64,000 bases of DNA from Streptomyces sp. NBC_00442 (GCF_036014195.1 NZ_CP107918.1:6696001-6760000); one strand, 5' to 3'. Counted from the first letter of the stretch, positions 17,034 to 26,206 are shown. Made by a program: numbers and translations. Notes: generated by a model from the letters alone, not told the origin.

Positions 17034-19526
17034 ATGTCCCACCCGGTTTCCCGAAGGTCAGCACTGCGTCTGCTCGGCGGCGCCGTCACGGTCGCGGCGG
17101 CCGCGACCGGCACCCTCGCGGTTCCCGCCGCCGCCCTGCCCCGGGCCCGCGCCGGGACCCCCGTCCCGCCACGGGTCGAGTCCCTGCTCACCCGTCTCAC
17201 CCTCGACGAGAAGATCGCCCTGCTGCACGGCGCCACCGACCCGCACGGCCTCGGCCAGGCCGGTTACCTCGCCGGCGTGCCCCGCCTCGCCATCCCCCCG
17301 CTCCGTCTCGCCGACGGGCCCGCCGGCCTGCGCCTCAGGGAGCACGCGACGGCCCTCCCGGCCCCCGTACTGCTCGCCTCCGCCTTCGACCCCGCGCTCG
17401 CCCGCGAGTACGGCGAGGTCCTCGGCCGCGAGGGACGCGCGCTCGGCCAGGACGTCCTCCTCGCGCCCATGGTCAACCTGATCAGGACCCCGTACGCCGG
17501 GCGGAACTTCGAGACCTTCTCCGAGGACCCGCTGCTCAGCGCCGACCTCGTGGCCGAGGAGATCCGCGGCATCCAGAGCCAGGGGCTCATCGCCACCGTC
17601 AAGCACTTCGCCCTCAACAACCAGGAACAGAACCGCACGTCCATCGACGTACGGATCGCCGAACAGCCCCTCCGCGAAATGGAGCTGCGCGGATTCGAAG
17701 CGGCCGTCACCGCGGGTGTGGGCGCCGTGATGGGCGCGTACAACAAGGTCAACGGGACCTACGCCTGCGAGAACAAGCCAATCCTCAGCGACATCCTGCG
17801 GGACGGCTGGGGCTTCGAGGGCTGGGTGATGACCGACTGGTTCGCCGCGCACAGCACCGTCGCCTCCCTCACCGCCGGACTCGACATGGAGATGCCGAGC
17901 GGCCCCTACTTCGGAGCCGCCCTGAAACGGGCCGTGGGCGACGGCAGCGTCCCCGAGACGCTCGTCGACCGGGCCGTACGCCGCGTCCTCGGCGTCATGG
18001 AGCGCTTCTCGCTGCTCGACGCGGACGCTCCGGCCCGGCCGGCCCGCGACCCGCGGGCCGGCGCCGACACCGCGCTCAAGATCGCCAAAGCGGGCGCCAC
18101 CCTGCTCCACAACCGGACGGCCACCCTTCCCCTCACCGGCGCCGCGGCCCGCTCCATCGCGGTGATCGGCCCCACCGGAACCCTCCCGTTCATCGGCGGG
18201 GGAGGCAGCGCGCACGTCGTCCCCGACCGCGCGGCGAGCCCCCTCGACGCCATCAGAACCCACGCGGGCAAGGACGCCGACGTCAGCTACGCGATGGGCG
18301 AGGACCTCTACGGCAAGCCGCTGCCCGGCACCTCGCCCGGTGCGGACTTCGAGGGGCAGCGCGTCTCCGCCGGCGTCACCTTCACCTACGCCGGCACCCT
18401 CACCGTGACCGACCCGGACGAGTGGACCTTCACCATCCACTACTCCGGCGACCGCCCCAAGGTCGTCCTCGACGACACCGAACTCTTCCCGCCCGCGCCC
18501 GGCCTCGGCGAACTGTTCGGCGGCGGACTCGTCGGCACCGCGCCCGACGGTCTCGACGTGCGCCGCAGCACACTGCGCCTCACCGAGGGCCCGCACCGGC
18601 TCGCCGTCACCGCCAAGGGCGGCCGCTCGGGGCAGCTCTTCCGGCTCCGGCGCACCACCGGCGCCACCCGGGCCGCCGACGTCGCCGAGGCGGTGCGCGC
18701 CGCACGGGCGGCCGAGAGCGTCGTCCTGTTCGCGTACGAGGACGCCACCGAGGGGGCCGACCGCACCGGCCTCGCCCTGCCCGGCCACCAGAACGAGCTG
18801 ATCGAGGCGGTCGCCGCCGCCAACCCCCGTACCGCCGTGGTGCTCAACACCTCGTCCAGCACCACCATGCCGTGGCTGGCGCGCACCGGCGCCGTCCTGC
18901 AGATGTACTACCCGGGCCAGGAGGGCGCCGAGGCCACCGCGGCCGTCCTGTTCGGGGAGTGCGACCCCGGGGGGCGGCTCACCCAGACCTTCCCCGCGTC
19001 CGACGACCGCCACCCGGTGGCCGGGGACCCGCGCCGCTACCCCGGTGTGGACGGCACCCAGGAGTACTCGGAGGGCATCCACCTCGGCTACCGCTGGTAC
19101 GACGCCCAAGGCGTCACGCCGCTCTTCCCCTTCGGGCACGGGCTGTCCTACACCACGTTCGCGTACTCCGGCCTGAGCGTGCGCCCCGACGGCGACGGGC
19201 TCGGCGTCACCTTCACCGTCCGCAACACCGGAAGCCGCGCGGGCGTCACCGTGGCCCAGGTCTACCTCGGCCCCTCGCCCGACCTCCGGCTCGACCAGGC
19301 GCGCCGTGCCCTGGCCGGCTACCGCCGCCTGGAACTGGCGGCCGGCGCCGTCGAGCGCGTGACCGTACGCGTCTCGGCCCGCTCGCTCTCCTCGTGGGAC
19401 CCGGACCGGCACGGCTGGGTCCTTGGCACCGGAACCCGCGAGGTGAGCGTGGGTGTCTCCGCGGCCGAGGCGCGGCTCGTCGGCCGTGGCCAGGTCCGAT
19501 CGGGCGCGGCGGGCCCTCGGCCGTGA
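17034..19526 (+). CDS. Exported family-3 beta-glucosidase with PA14 domain
   Basis: An 830-residue glycoside hydrolase family 3 enzyme. A Tat signal begins the protein (SRRSALRLLGG followed by an Ala-rich hydrophobic segment, cut near Ala-Leu-Pro), so it is exported folded. The catalytic (alpha/beta)8 domain holds KHFALNNQE and the nucleophile Asp268 in GWVMTDW. A PA14 carbohydrate-binding insertion spans about residues 435-560 (VTFTYAGTLTVTDPDEW). A fibronectin-III-like domain (FTVRNTGSRAGVTVAQVYLG) ends it. It should release glucose or a related sugar from beta-glucosides or oligosaccharides outside the cell. The ATG follows AAGGAG. No sugar transporter adjoins. Confidence 0.96.
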   Translation: MSHPVSRRSALRLLGGAVTVAAAATGTLAVPAAALPRARAGTPVPPRVESLLTRLTLDEKIALLHGATDPHGLGQAGYLAGVPRLAIPPLRLADGPAGLRLREHATALPAPVLLASAFDPALAREYGEVLGREGRALGQDVLLAPMVNLIRTPYAGRNFETFSEDPLLSADLVAEEIRGIQSQGLIATVKHFALNNQEQNRTSIDVRIAEQPLREMELRGFEAAVTAGVGAVMGAYNKVNGTYACENKPILSDILRDGWGFEGWVMTDWFAAHSTVASLTAGLDMEMPSGPYFGAALKRAVGDGSVPETLVDRAVRRVLGVMERFSLLDADAPARPARDPRAGADTALKIAKAGATLLHNRTATLPLTGAAARSIAVIGPTGTLPFIGGGGSAHVVPDRAASPLDAIRTHAGKDADVSYAMGEDLYGKPLPGTSPGADFEGQRVSAGVTFTYAGTLTVTDPDEWTFTIHYSGDRPKVVLDDTELFPPAPGLGELFGGGLVGTAPDGLDVRRSTLRLTEGPHRLAVTAKGGRSGQLFRLRRTTGATRAADVAEAVRAARAAESVVLFAYEDATEGADRTGLALPGHQNELIEAVAAANPRTAVVLNTSSSTTMPWLARTGAVLQMYYPGQEGAEATAAVLFGECDPGGRLTQTFPASDDRHPVAGDPRRYPGVDGTQEYSEGIHLGYRWYDAQGVTPLFPFGHGLSYTTFAYSGLSVRPDGDGLGVTFTVRNTGSRAGVTVAQVYLGPSPDLRLDQARRALAGYRRLELAAGAVERVTVRVSARSLSSWDPDRHGWVLGTGTREVSVGVSAAEARLVGRGQVRSGAAGPRP

Positions 19527-19538
19527 CCGGGTAGGCTT

Positions 19539-19569
19539 CCCGGCGTGCGCCAGGGGGGCGCACGCCGGG
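19539..19569 (+). terminator. Hairpin between beta-glucosidase and dedA genes
   Basis: A perfect 13-bp stem (CCCGGCGTGCGCC with GGCGCACGCCGGG) with a 5-base loop lies 13 bases after the beta-glucosidase stop and 31 bases before the dedA start. It is a strong candidate terminator without a T tract. Confidence 0.65.
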
Positions 19570-19600
19570 CCGCGACCCGGTGCGAGCGGGAGGAAGCGCG

Positions 19601-20257
19601 TTGCACATCCAGGAGTGGCTGGAGCACATCCCCGCCGTCAGTGTCTATCTCCTGGTGGCGCTCGTCATCGGCGTCGAAAGCCTCGGCATCCCACTGCCCG
19701 GCGAGATCGTCCTGGTCAGTGCGGCCCTGCTCGCCTCGCAACAGGGGCACATCAACCCGGTCGTGCTCGGCGCCTGCGCCACCGCGGGAGCGGTGGTCGG
19801 CGACTCGATCGGCTACGCGATCGGCCGCAAGGGCGGCAGGCCCCTCCTCGCGTGGCTCGGCCGCAAATTCCCGAAGCACTTCAGCGAGGGCCATGTCGCC
19901 CTCGCGGAGCGCTCCTTCCAGAAGTGGGGCATGTGGGCCGTCTTCTTCGGCCGCTTCATCGCCCTGCTCCGCATCTTCGCGGGTCCGCTCGCGGGCGTCC
20001 TGCACATGCCGTACTGGAAGTTCCTCATCGCCAACGTGCTCGGCGGCATCTGCTGGGCGGGCGGCACCACGGCCGTCATCTACTATCTCGGCATCGTCGC
20101 CGAATCCTGGCTGAAGAACTTCTCCTACCTGGGTCTGGTGGCGGCGCTCCTGATCGGCGTCGCGTCGATGCTGGTCGTCAAGAACCGGGCGAAGAAGTCC
20201 ATGGCGGAGGCGGACGCGGCACGGTCCACGCCGGAAAACGTCCCGGCCGGCGACTGA
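19601..20257 (+). CDS. DedA family membrane protein
   Basis: A 218-residue DedA (VTT) protein, a family implicated in lipid scrambling and in resistance to membrane stress. The conserved segments are ESLGIPLPGEIVLVSAALLA near residue 24, a second re-entrant region FFGRFIALLRIFAGPLAGVL near residue 112 with the family's FxRF(I/V)P-type arginine, and YWKFLIANVLGGICWAGG. Five or six hydrophobic segments are visible. A TTG start at 19601 is chosen because GGGAGG sits 7 bases upstream; a GTG seven codons earlier is the alternative. Confidence 0.92.
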   Translation: MHIQEWLEHIPAVSVYLLVALVIGVESLGIPLPGEIVLVSAALLASQQGHINPVVLGACATAGAVVGDSIGYAIGRKGGRPLLAWLGRKFPKHFSEGHVALAERSFQKWGMWAVFFGRFIALLRIFAGPLAGVLHMPYWKFLIANVLGGICWAGGTTAVIYYLGIVAESWLKNFSYLGLVAALLIGVASMLVVKNRAKKSMAEADAARSTPENVPAGD

Positions 20258-20347
20258 ACTCAGCCGTTCGGCTCGGTCCTTTCCCTCCCGTCGGCCCGCT
20301 CGATCCAGTGCCGGGCGGCCCTGCCCCCGGCACTCGGTGCGGCCCGC

Positions 20348-20791
20348 TCAGGCGGAACGGTCACGCAGCAGCACCTTCACGGCCCGGCCGAACACGACCC
20401 GGCCGGCCCCGGCGGTCACCGGGTCGAAGGCGCGCGGCACTCCGCGTACGCGCAGCTCCTCGCGCCAGACCAGGTACGCGCCCCGCCCGGCCGCTCCCAC
20501 CTCGATCTCGGCCCAGCCCGCGATCGTCCGGCCCCGCTTCTCCAGCCGGCACCGGCCCGGTGTTCCCGGGACCGGCGGCTGCCAGCGGGTGATCTCCATC
20601 GGGTCCTGGAAGCACAGGCGGCCCAGGCCGGTGCGGGCCACGAAGACCGTGCCCCGGCCCGTCGGCGGCGCGGTGCGCACCGTGACCCGGGTCAACGGGA
20701 CGCTGTCGCCGTGCCGTTCCCAGTCGGTGAGCCGCCGCCAGGCTTCGTCGGGGGTCAGGTCGGTGCGGCGTTCGATCCGGAAGAGTGCCAT
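20348..20791 (-). CDS. SRPBCC family (START-like) protein
   Basis: A 147-residue protein of the polyketide cyclase/START superfamily, a fold that binds a hydrophobic ligand in a deep cavity. It starts MALFRIERRTDLTPDEAW, the usual beta strand and helix, followed by WERHGDSVPLTRVTV and strands GRTIAGWAEIEVGAA and GAYLVWREELRVRG, with a C-terminal helix GRVVFGRAVKVLL. The ATG at 20791 gives normal family length. No enzyme residues are evident and the ligand is unknown. Divergent from the gamma-carbonic-anhydrase-like gene at 20920. Confidence 0.85.
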   Translation of the reverse strand: MALFRIERRTDLTPDEAWRRLTDWERHGDSVPLTRVTVRTAPPTGRGTVFVARTGLGRLCFQDPMEITRWQPPVPGTPGRCRLEKRGRTIAGWAEIEVGAAGRGAYLVWREELRVRGVPRAFDPVTAGAGRVVFGRAVKVLLRDRSA

Positions 20792-20919
20792 CGCGCGATC
20801 GTAAGCGGGCCGGGGTCGCACGCATCGCAGGCTCGTGATGCGGGACCCGGCCGCGGAGGCCGCGGCGTCGTCGCTTAGCGTGACACCCGGCGCGATCGAG
20901 TCCGTACAAGGAGTGGCGC

Positions 20920-21450
20920 ATGGCAGAGCAGGCGTTGGTCGTGGCAGTGGGCGGCAAGTCGCCCCGGATCGCCCCGACCGCATTCACCGCACCCACCTCG
21001 GTGGTGCTCGGCGAGGTGTCCCTGGCCGACGGTGCGAGCGTCTGGTACCACGCGGTCCTGCGGGCCGACTGCGGACCGGTCGTCGTCGGCGCCGACAGCA
21101 ACATCCAGGACAACTGCACCGTGCACGTGGACCCCGGCTTCCCGGTCACCATCGGCGAGCGCGTCACCGTGGGGCACAACGCGGTGCTGCACGGCTGCAC
21201 GGTCGAGGACGACGTCCTGGTCGGCATGGGCTCCACGGTCCTCAACGGCGCCCGCATCGGCGCCGGATCGCTGATCGCGGCGCACGCCCTGGTGCCGCAG
21301 GGCATGGACGTGCCGCCCGGCTCCCTGGTCGCGGGCGTACCGGCGAAGGTACGGCGCGCGCTGACCGACGAGGAGCGCGAGGGGATCAAGGTGAACGCCC
21401 TGATGTACCGCGGCCTCGCCGAGGACCACCGCGCGGCGCACGGCGGCTGA
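20920..21450 (+). CDS. Gamma-carbonic anhydrase family protein
   Basis: A 176-residue left-handed beta-helix protein with hexapeptide repeats (VVLGEVSLADGASVWYHAVL, then VVVGADSNIQDN). The three zinc-ligand histidines of the gamma class are in place: CTVHVDPG, VGHNAVLHG. Such proteins are trimers with metal between subunits; bacterial members may be carbonic anhydrases or have other small-molecule roles. The ATG follows AAGGAG. It is followed 72 bases later by a second beta-helix acyltransferase on the same strand. Confidence 0.92.
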   Translation: MAEQALVVAVGGKSPRIAPTAFTAPTSVVLGEVSLADGASVWYHAVLRADCGPVVVGADSNIQDNCTVHVDPGFPVTIGERVTVGHNAVLHGCTVEDDVLVGMGSTVLNGARIGAGSLIAAHALVPQGMDVPPGSLVAGVPAKVRRALTDEEREGIKVNALMYRGLAEDHRAAHGG

Positions 21451-21522
21451 CGCCGGGGGCTGAGCGGAAGATCACAGGCGTCGGCGGCGATCGACCCGGC
21501 CGGCGATGAGTACCGTGAGCGC

Positions 21523-22266
21523 GTGCCCAAGAACAGAAACACGTTCTCATCGCTGACCGCCTGGCGGCGCCGCATCGCCTCCCGCGCGGTCCACGGCGGT
21601 TGGGGCCTGGTCAAGGCGGCGGGCGCGGTCACCGCCGAGCACCCCGGAAAGCTGCGCTTCCGCCGGATCGGCTCGGGAACCCGCCTCGCCTTCCCGCAGG
21701 GCACCGTGTTCGGCGAGCCCTGGATCGAGCTGGGCGACCACTGCATCATCGGCGAACAGGTCACCCTCACGGCCGGAATGATGCCCGGTCTCGACCTCGG
21801 GGCCGACCCCATTCTGACCTTGGGCAACGGGGTCGTGCTCGGCCGCGGCAGCCACGTCATCGCCGACACGACCGTGACCATCGGCTCGGACACCTACTGC
21901 GGCCCGTACGTCTACATCACCTCGACCAACCACAGCTACGACGACCCGCACCAGCCCGTGGGCAAGCAGTGGCCGCGCATGGAGCCCGTGGAGATCGGCC
22001 CCGGCTGCTGGCTCGGCACCGGCGCGGTGGTGCTGCCCGGGGCCCGTCTGGGCCGCAACGTGGTCGTGGCCGCGGGCGCCGTCGTACGCGGCGAGGTGCC
22101 CGACCACGCGGTGGTGGCCGGGGCGCCCGCGAGGATCGTGCGCACCTGGAACGAGCAGGACGGCTGGCAGCCACCGCTGCGCACGCCCGCGCCGGTGCCC
22201 ATCCCGGAGGGCGTCACCCCGGAACAGCTGCTCGCCATCGCGGAGTTGGCCTCGGAAGAGTCCTGA
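21523..22266 (+). CDS. Hexapeptide-repeat acyltransferase
   Basis: A 247-residue left-handed beta-helix protein of the sugar/serine O-acetyltransferase class (similar to the NodL/LacA/maltose acetyltransferase group). The imidazole-type histidine is in the segment YVYITSTNHSYDDPHQPVG near residue 140, followed by VEIGPGCWLGTGAVVLPGA and VVVAAGAVVRGEVPDHAVV, the C-terminal coils that close the acyl-CoA site. It is longer at both ends than the simple enzymes. The GTG at 21523 is chosen. The acceptor is unknown. Confidence 0.9.
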   Translation: MPKNRNTFSSLTAWRRRIASRAVHGGWGLVKAAGAVTAEHPGKLRFRRIGSGTRLAFPQGTVFGEPWIELGDHCIIGEQVTLTAGMMPGLDLGADPILTLGNGVVLGRGSHVIADTTVTIGSDTYCGPYVYITSTNHSYDDPHQPVGKQWPRMEPVEIGPGCWLGTGAVVLPGARLGRNVVVAAGAVVRGEVPDHAVVAGAPARIVRTWNEQDGWQPPLRTPAPVPIPEGVTPEQLLAIAELASEES

Positions 22267-22399
22267 CCTCCACGGCAGGCCGCGAGGCCTCGAAGTGCCC
22301 CGCAGTACAGTGGGGCGACAGCGGAGACCAGTGGGCGCACCACACGGCCCGTCACCACAACATCGGACGGCCTCCCGGGGCCCACCTCATGGACGGAAT

Positions 22400-22972
22400 G
22401 TGTCGGACCTCGAACTGCTGACCCAGTCACTGGCCCGCAACGTCAAGCGCTGGCGCACCGAGCGCGGTTTCACCCTGGAGGCACTCGCGGCCCGCGCCGG
22501 AGTCAGCCGCGGCATGCTCATCCAGATCGAGCAGGCCAGGACCAATCCCAGCGTGGGCACCGTCGTGAAGATCGGCGACGCGCTCGGCGTGAGCATCACC
22601 ACGCTGCTCGACTACGAGAGCGGCCCGGCGGTCCGCATCGTCCCGCCCGAGCAGGCCGTGCGGCTCTGGTCGACCGAGCGCGGGAGCCACAGCGTCCTGC
22701 TCGCAGGCACCGAGGCCCCCGGCCCGCTGGAGCTGTGGCACTGGACGCTGGAGCCCGGCGACGCGAGCCCCTCCGATCCGCACCCGGCCGGCACGGTCGA
22801 GCTGCTCCATGTCACCCGGGGCACGCTCACCCTGCGGGTGGACGGCGTCAACTACCCGGTCCCCGCAGGTCATTCGGCGTCGTTCGAGGCCAACGCGGCG
22901 CACACGTACGGTAATGAGGGACCCGAGACGGTCGAGATGACGATGGCCGTGTCCGTACCGTTCGAACGCTGA
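22400..22972 (+). CDS. XRE family regulator with C-terminal cupin domain
   Basis: A 190-residue regulator: an N-terminal lambda-type helix-turn-helix (RTERGFTLEALAARAGVSRG, residues about 15-34, then QIEQARTNPSVGTVVKIGDA) and a C-terminal cupin (ELWHWTLEPGDASPSDPHPA, then VELLHVTRGTLTLRVDG), which probably binds a small ligand. The GTG at 22400 places the HTH close to the N-terminus as in the family. It lies 400 bases upstream of fxsA on the same strand; whether it controls the Fxs genes is an inference from position only. Confidence 0.9.
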   Translation: MSDLELLTQSLARNVKRWRTERGFTLEALAARAGVSRGMLIQIEQARTNPSVGTVVKIGDALGVSITTLLDYESGPAVRIVPPEQAVRLWSTERGSHSVLLAGTEAPGPLELWHWTLEPGDASPSDPHPAGTVELLHVTRGTLTLRVDGVNYPVPAGHSASFEANAAHTYGNEGPETVEMTMAVSVPFER

Positions 22973-23373
22973 GACCCGCTGCGACGCGTCGGAGCCCCCG
23001 CGGGGTCCTCGCATTCCGGATGACTTTGCGTCCGTATCTGGTAATCGGGCCCGCGCCGGGTGGACGCTGAATTATGGTCGATTTCGTGGCTCCGGAGAGA
23101 CGGGCGTGCCGCGTTCACCTCCGACGAAACCACCCGTGCGGGTGATTTCGGTGCCCACGCCGAACCCGGGCACGGGCCCACGCAGTTGTGTGGTCCCGGG
23201 AGGCGGCAGCGGCCACACCGGTCGCTCGTGGCGCGTGAGCACCCATGGGCGCGGAACGCGGCCGCAGTGCACGACGTACCAGAAGCCCCCGCAATGTTCT
23301 TCGAGCCGTGTTGTGCGCAGTGATCGGGAACCGCCCACTGCAAAAACGGTGCTCCAGTCCGAAAGGCGCTCAC
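22973..23373. other. 401-base intergenic region upstream of fxsA
   Basis: No gene is supported. Base composition drops locally around 23030-23100, as expected of a promoter, and the region should contain the fxs promoter. A plus-strand frame at 23060-23323 exists but lacks protein-like composition and a ribosome site. No palindromic operator was found by eye. Confidence 0.4.
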
Positions 23374-23565
23374 GTGGAAGCTCTCGTCTCGGCGGCCGAA
23401 CGGCCCGGCCCCGCACCCCGCAGGCCGGCCGGGCGGCGGCTGCCGCTGGTGAAGAGGGCGGCGGCGCAGAGCGCCGGCAGGGCCCCGGCGAACCTGACCA
23501 GGGTGGTGGCGGCCGGCGCGAACACGGCGGTGCCCGGCACCTCCGCCTTCCAGTCGGCGCTCTGA
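23374..23565 (+). CDS. fxsA: FxSxx-COOH precursor peptide FxsA
   Basis: A 63-residue ribosomally made peptide precursor. Its last five residues are F-Q-S-A-L followed by the stop, the defining FxSxx-COOH motif (the Phe codon is at 23548-23550, the Ser codon at 23554-23556). The rest is a basic, Ala/Arg-rich leader with no cysteine. The GTG at 23374 is chosen because GAAAGG lies 7 bases upstream. The maturase fxsB starts 20 bases after its stop. By family knowledge, FxsB joins the Phe side chain to the Ser to make a small cyclophane; the final product and its function are not established. Confidence 0.85.
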   Translation: MEALVSAAERPGPAPRRPAGRRLPLVKRAAAQSAGRAPANLTRVVAAGANTAVPGTSAFQSAL

Positions 23566-23585
23566 GACCGGATCGACGCGCCTCC

Positions 23586-26012
23586 ATGAACCGGCCGATT
23601 CAGCCCGCTCTGTCGCAGTTCGTCCTGAAGGTCCACAGCCGCTGCGACCTGGCCTGCGATCACTGCTACGTCTACGAACACGCCGACACGAGCTGGCGCG
23701 GCCGACCGAAGGCGGTCTCCGACGAGATCCTCGCCCGAGTGGCGGACCGCATCGCCGAACACGCCCGCCGTCACGACCTCCCCACGGTCCACGTCGTCCT
23801 GCACGGTGGCGAACCGCTGCTCGCCGGGCCCGCCAGGCTGCGGCGCGCCGCCGAGGAGCTCCGGCGGGCGCTGCGCGGAGTGAGCGCACTCGACCTGCGG
23901 ATGCACACCAACGGCGTGCTCCTGGACGAGAACTTCTGTGACCTCTTCCTCGAACTCGGCATCAAGGTCGGGGTCTCGCTCGACGGCGACAAGGTCTCCA
24001 ACGACCGCCACCGCCGCTACGCCGACGGCCGCAGCAGTCACCACAAGGTCATCCGCGCCGTGGAGCTGCTCAACCGCCCCCGCTACCGGGCCCTGTTCGC
24101 CGGCCTGCTGTGCACCATCGACGTCGAGAACGACCCGGTCGCCGTCTACGACGCGCTGGTCGAACTCGCGCCGCCCCGGATCGACTTCCTCCTCCCGCAT
24201 GCCACCTGGGACACGCCCCCGCCCCGGCCGGGCGGCGCCGCCACCCCGTACGCCGCGTGGCTCGACGCCGTCTACCGGCGCTGGGACGCGGCGGGACGCA
24301 CCGTGCCGGTGCGCGTCTTCGACTCCGTGCTGCGCACCCTGCGCGGCGAGAGCAGCCTCACCGAATCCCTCGGGCTCGCCCCCGCCGACCTCGTCGTGAT
24401 CGAGACCGACGGCACGTTCGAGCAGGCCGACAGCCTGAAGACGTCGTACGACGGAGCGCCCGCCACCGGCATGGACGTCTTCACGCACTCACTCGACGAC
24501 GTCCTCCAGCACCCCGGCATGCTCGCCCGCCAGCAGGGCATCGAGCAGCTCTGCGCCCAGTGCCGCGCCTGCCCGGTGGTGCGGTCCTGCGGCGGCGGGC
24601 TCTACGCCCACCGCTACCGCACCGGCAGCGACTTCGACAACCCGTCCGTGTTCTGCCCCGACCTGCTGGCCCTGGTGACCACCATCCGAGACCGGGAGGC
24701 GGTCGTGCCCGCGGCCCCGAGCGCTCCGCCGGCCGTCGAACTCCCGCTTCCCCAGCGCGACTTCGACGCGCTGGCCGCCGGATTCGGTGGTGCGGACACC
24801 ATCACGCGCCTGGCCGCCGCCCAACTCGACGTCAACCAGGAGCTGCTCGCCGCCGTCAGCGGCTGCATCGCGCTGTCCGACCGTGAGGCCACGGCCGCCT
24901 GGGAGCTCCTGACGCAGCTGGACGCCGAGGCGCCCGCGGAGCTCGACGCGGTCCTCGCCCACCCCTACACCAGGCCGTGGGCGCTGAGCGTCCTCGAAGG
25001 CCGTGCGGCCCCCGCGGGCGGTCTCGCCGAGATCGCCGCGGCCACGGTGGTGCGGGCAGGACTCGACCTCGGCGTCACCGTGCCGGTGCAGGGCGGCGCG
25101 CTGCGCCTGCCGGGACTCGGCACGGTCCGCCTCGCCGGCGGCGTCGACGAGGCCGAAGTGAGCGGCGCTGCCGAGGGGTTCGCGGTGCGCGCGGGTGTCC
25201 GCCGGTTCGAGATCGGCCGGCACGAGGGCCTCGACGGCGCGTCCCCGCACTGGGAGCCCGTACGCCTCTTCGAGAGCGACGGCTGGAGCGTCGCGATCGA
25301 GGACACCGACCCGCTGCGGGACTGCCACACCTGGCCCGTCGCACGACGCATCGCCGCCGACGAGATCAAGCTGTGGGCCGAGGACCTCACCGTCGCCCGG
25401 TCCCTGATCCGGCGCGAACTGCCCGCGTACGCGGACGCGGTGGCCGCCGGACTGCGCCTGATCACCCCCCTGTACGCGCCCGACGGCAGCAACGTCAGCG
25501 CCGCGTGCAAGGAGGCCTGGGGCGCGATCGGGGCGGCCAGGCCCTCCTCGCCCGATCAGCTCGCCCTGCTCATCGTCCACGAGTTCCAGCACGTGAAACT
25601 CGCCGCCCTGCTCGACGCGGTCGACCTGTACGACAAGGCCGACCGCGCCCTCCACTACGCCCCCTGGCGCCCCGATCCTCGCCCGATCGGCGGGCTGCTC
25701 CAGGGGACGTACGCACACATCGCGGTGACCGACTTCTGGCGGGTGCGCCGAGAAACGGCGCGAGGATCCGGCCAGCGCGCCGAAGCCGAGGCGCAGTTCG
25801 CGCGCTGGCGGCATCAGACCTCGGACGCGGTCGACGTGCTCCTCGGCTCCGGGTCCCTCTCCGACCTGGGGGAAGCCTTCGTGACCGGTATGGCCGAGAC
25901 GGCGGCGGGGTGGCAGGCCGAGCCGGTCTCCGCGGCCGCGCGGTCGGCCGCCGAGCGCTCCGCCCGGCGCCACCGCGCCGAGTGGAAAGCCCGTACCGAA
26001 GGAGCGAGTTGA
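23586..26012 (+). CDS. fxsB: FxsB radical SAM/SPASM cyclophane maturase fused to an HExxH domain
   Basis: An 808-residue two-part enzyme. Residues 1-380 are a radical SAM maturase: Cys20, Cys24 and Cys27 in SRCDLACDHCYVYEH bind the SAM 4Fe-4S cluster, HGGEP follows near residue 77, and a SPASM-type cysteine cluster (LCAQCRACPVVRSCGGG, then SVFC) is near residues 321-358. Residues about 400-800 form a separate domain with H665-E-F-Q-H669, the HExxH peptide-modification family thought to be 2-oxoglutarate-dependent beta-hydroxylases. One polypeptide may thus both crosslink and hydroxylate FxsA. The ATG is 20 bases after fxsA. Its stop overlaps a micro-ORF (TTGA at 26009). Confidence 0.92.
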   Translation: MNRPIQPALSQFVLKVHSRCDLACDHCYVYEHADTSWRGRPKAVSDEILARVADRIAEHARRHDLPTVHVVLHGGEPLLAGPARLRRAAEELRRALRGVSALDLRMHTNGVLLDENFCDLFLELGIKVGVSLDGDKVSNDRHRRYADGRSSHHKVIRAVELLNRPRYRALFAGLLCTIDVENDPVAVYDALVELAPPRIDFLLPHATWDTPPPRPGGAATPYAAWLDAVYRRWDAAGRTVPVRVFDSVLRTLRGESSLTESLGLAPADLVVIETDGTFEQADSLKTSYDGAPATGMDVFTHSLDDVLQHPGMLARQQGIEQLCAQCRACPVVRSCGGGLYAHRYRTGSDFDNPSVFCPDLLALVTTIRDREAVVPAAPSAPPAVELPLPQRDFDALAAGFGGADTITRLAAAQLDVNQELLAAVSGCIALSDREATAAWELLTQLDAEAPAELDAVLAHPYTRPWALSVLEGRAAPAGGLAEIAAATVVRAGLDLGVTVPVQGGALRLPGLGTVRLAGGVDEAEVSGAAEGFAVRAGVRRFEIGRHEGLDGASPHWEPVRLFESDGWSVAIEDTDPLRDCHTWPVARRIAADEIKLWAEDLTVARSLIRRELPAYADAVAAGLRLITPLYAPDGSNVSAACKEAWGAIGAARPSSPDQLALLIVHEFQHVKLAALLDAVDLYDKADRALHYAPWRPDPRPIGGLLQGTYAHIAVTDFWRVRRETARGSGQRAEAEAQFARWRHQTSDAVDVLLGSGSLSDLGEAFVTGMAETAAGWQAEPVSAAARSAAERSARRHRAEWKARTEGAS

Positions 26013-26098
26013 CCGAATTCCCCAGCGAATTGCGGGAATTCTGCCCCCATTTGATTGATCCACTCAATGACCGGCGCATGGTTTCGGTCATGATCTGA
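26009..26098 (+). CDS. Putative 29-residue micro-ORF coupled to fxsB
   Basis: A TTG codon overlaps the fxsB stop (TTGA at 26009-26012) and is preceded by AAGGAGCGAG, an ideal ribosome site within the end of fxsB. Translation gives 29 residues beginning MTEFPSELREFCPHLIDPLN and ending RRMVSVMI. It includes an internal F-x-S (Phe-Pro-Ser, residues 4-6) and one cysteine. Codon use is much less GC-rich than fxsB. It could be a second substrate, a coupling peptide, or a chance frame; the coupling signal and the FxS are seen, the function is not. Confidence 0.4.
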   Translation: MTEFPSELREFCPHLIDPLNDRRMVSVMI

Positions 26099-26206
26099 TC
26101 GGTGATCCACGAGTGGATCGGTCCATGGGTTTGTTCGTTCTGTTCCTTCGGAGAATCTTCCGTTCCTACACTGAGCACCCATCCACTTGGACCGGGGGAG
26201 ACAGTG

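Noticed and set aside
23060..23323. 87-codon plus-strand frame upstream of fxsA
   Set aside because: Composition is not protein-like and no ribosome site precedes the GTG.
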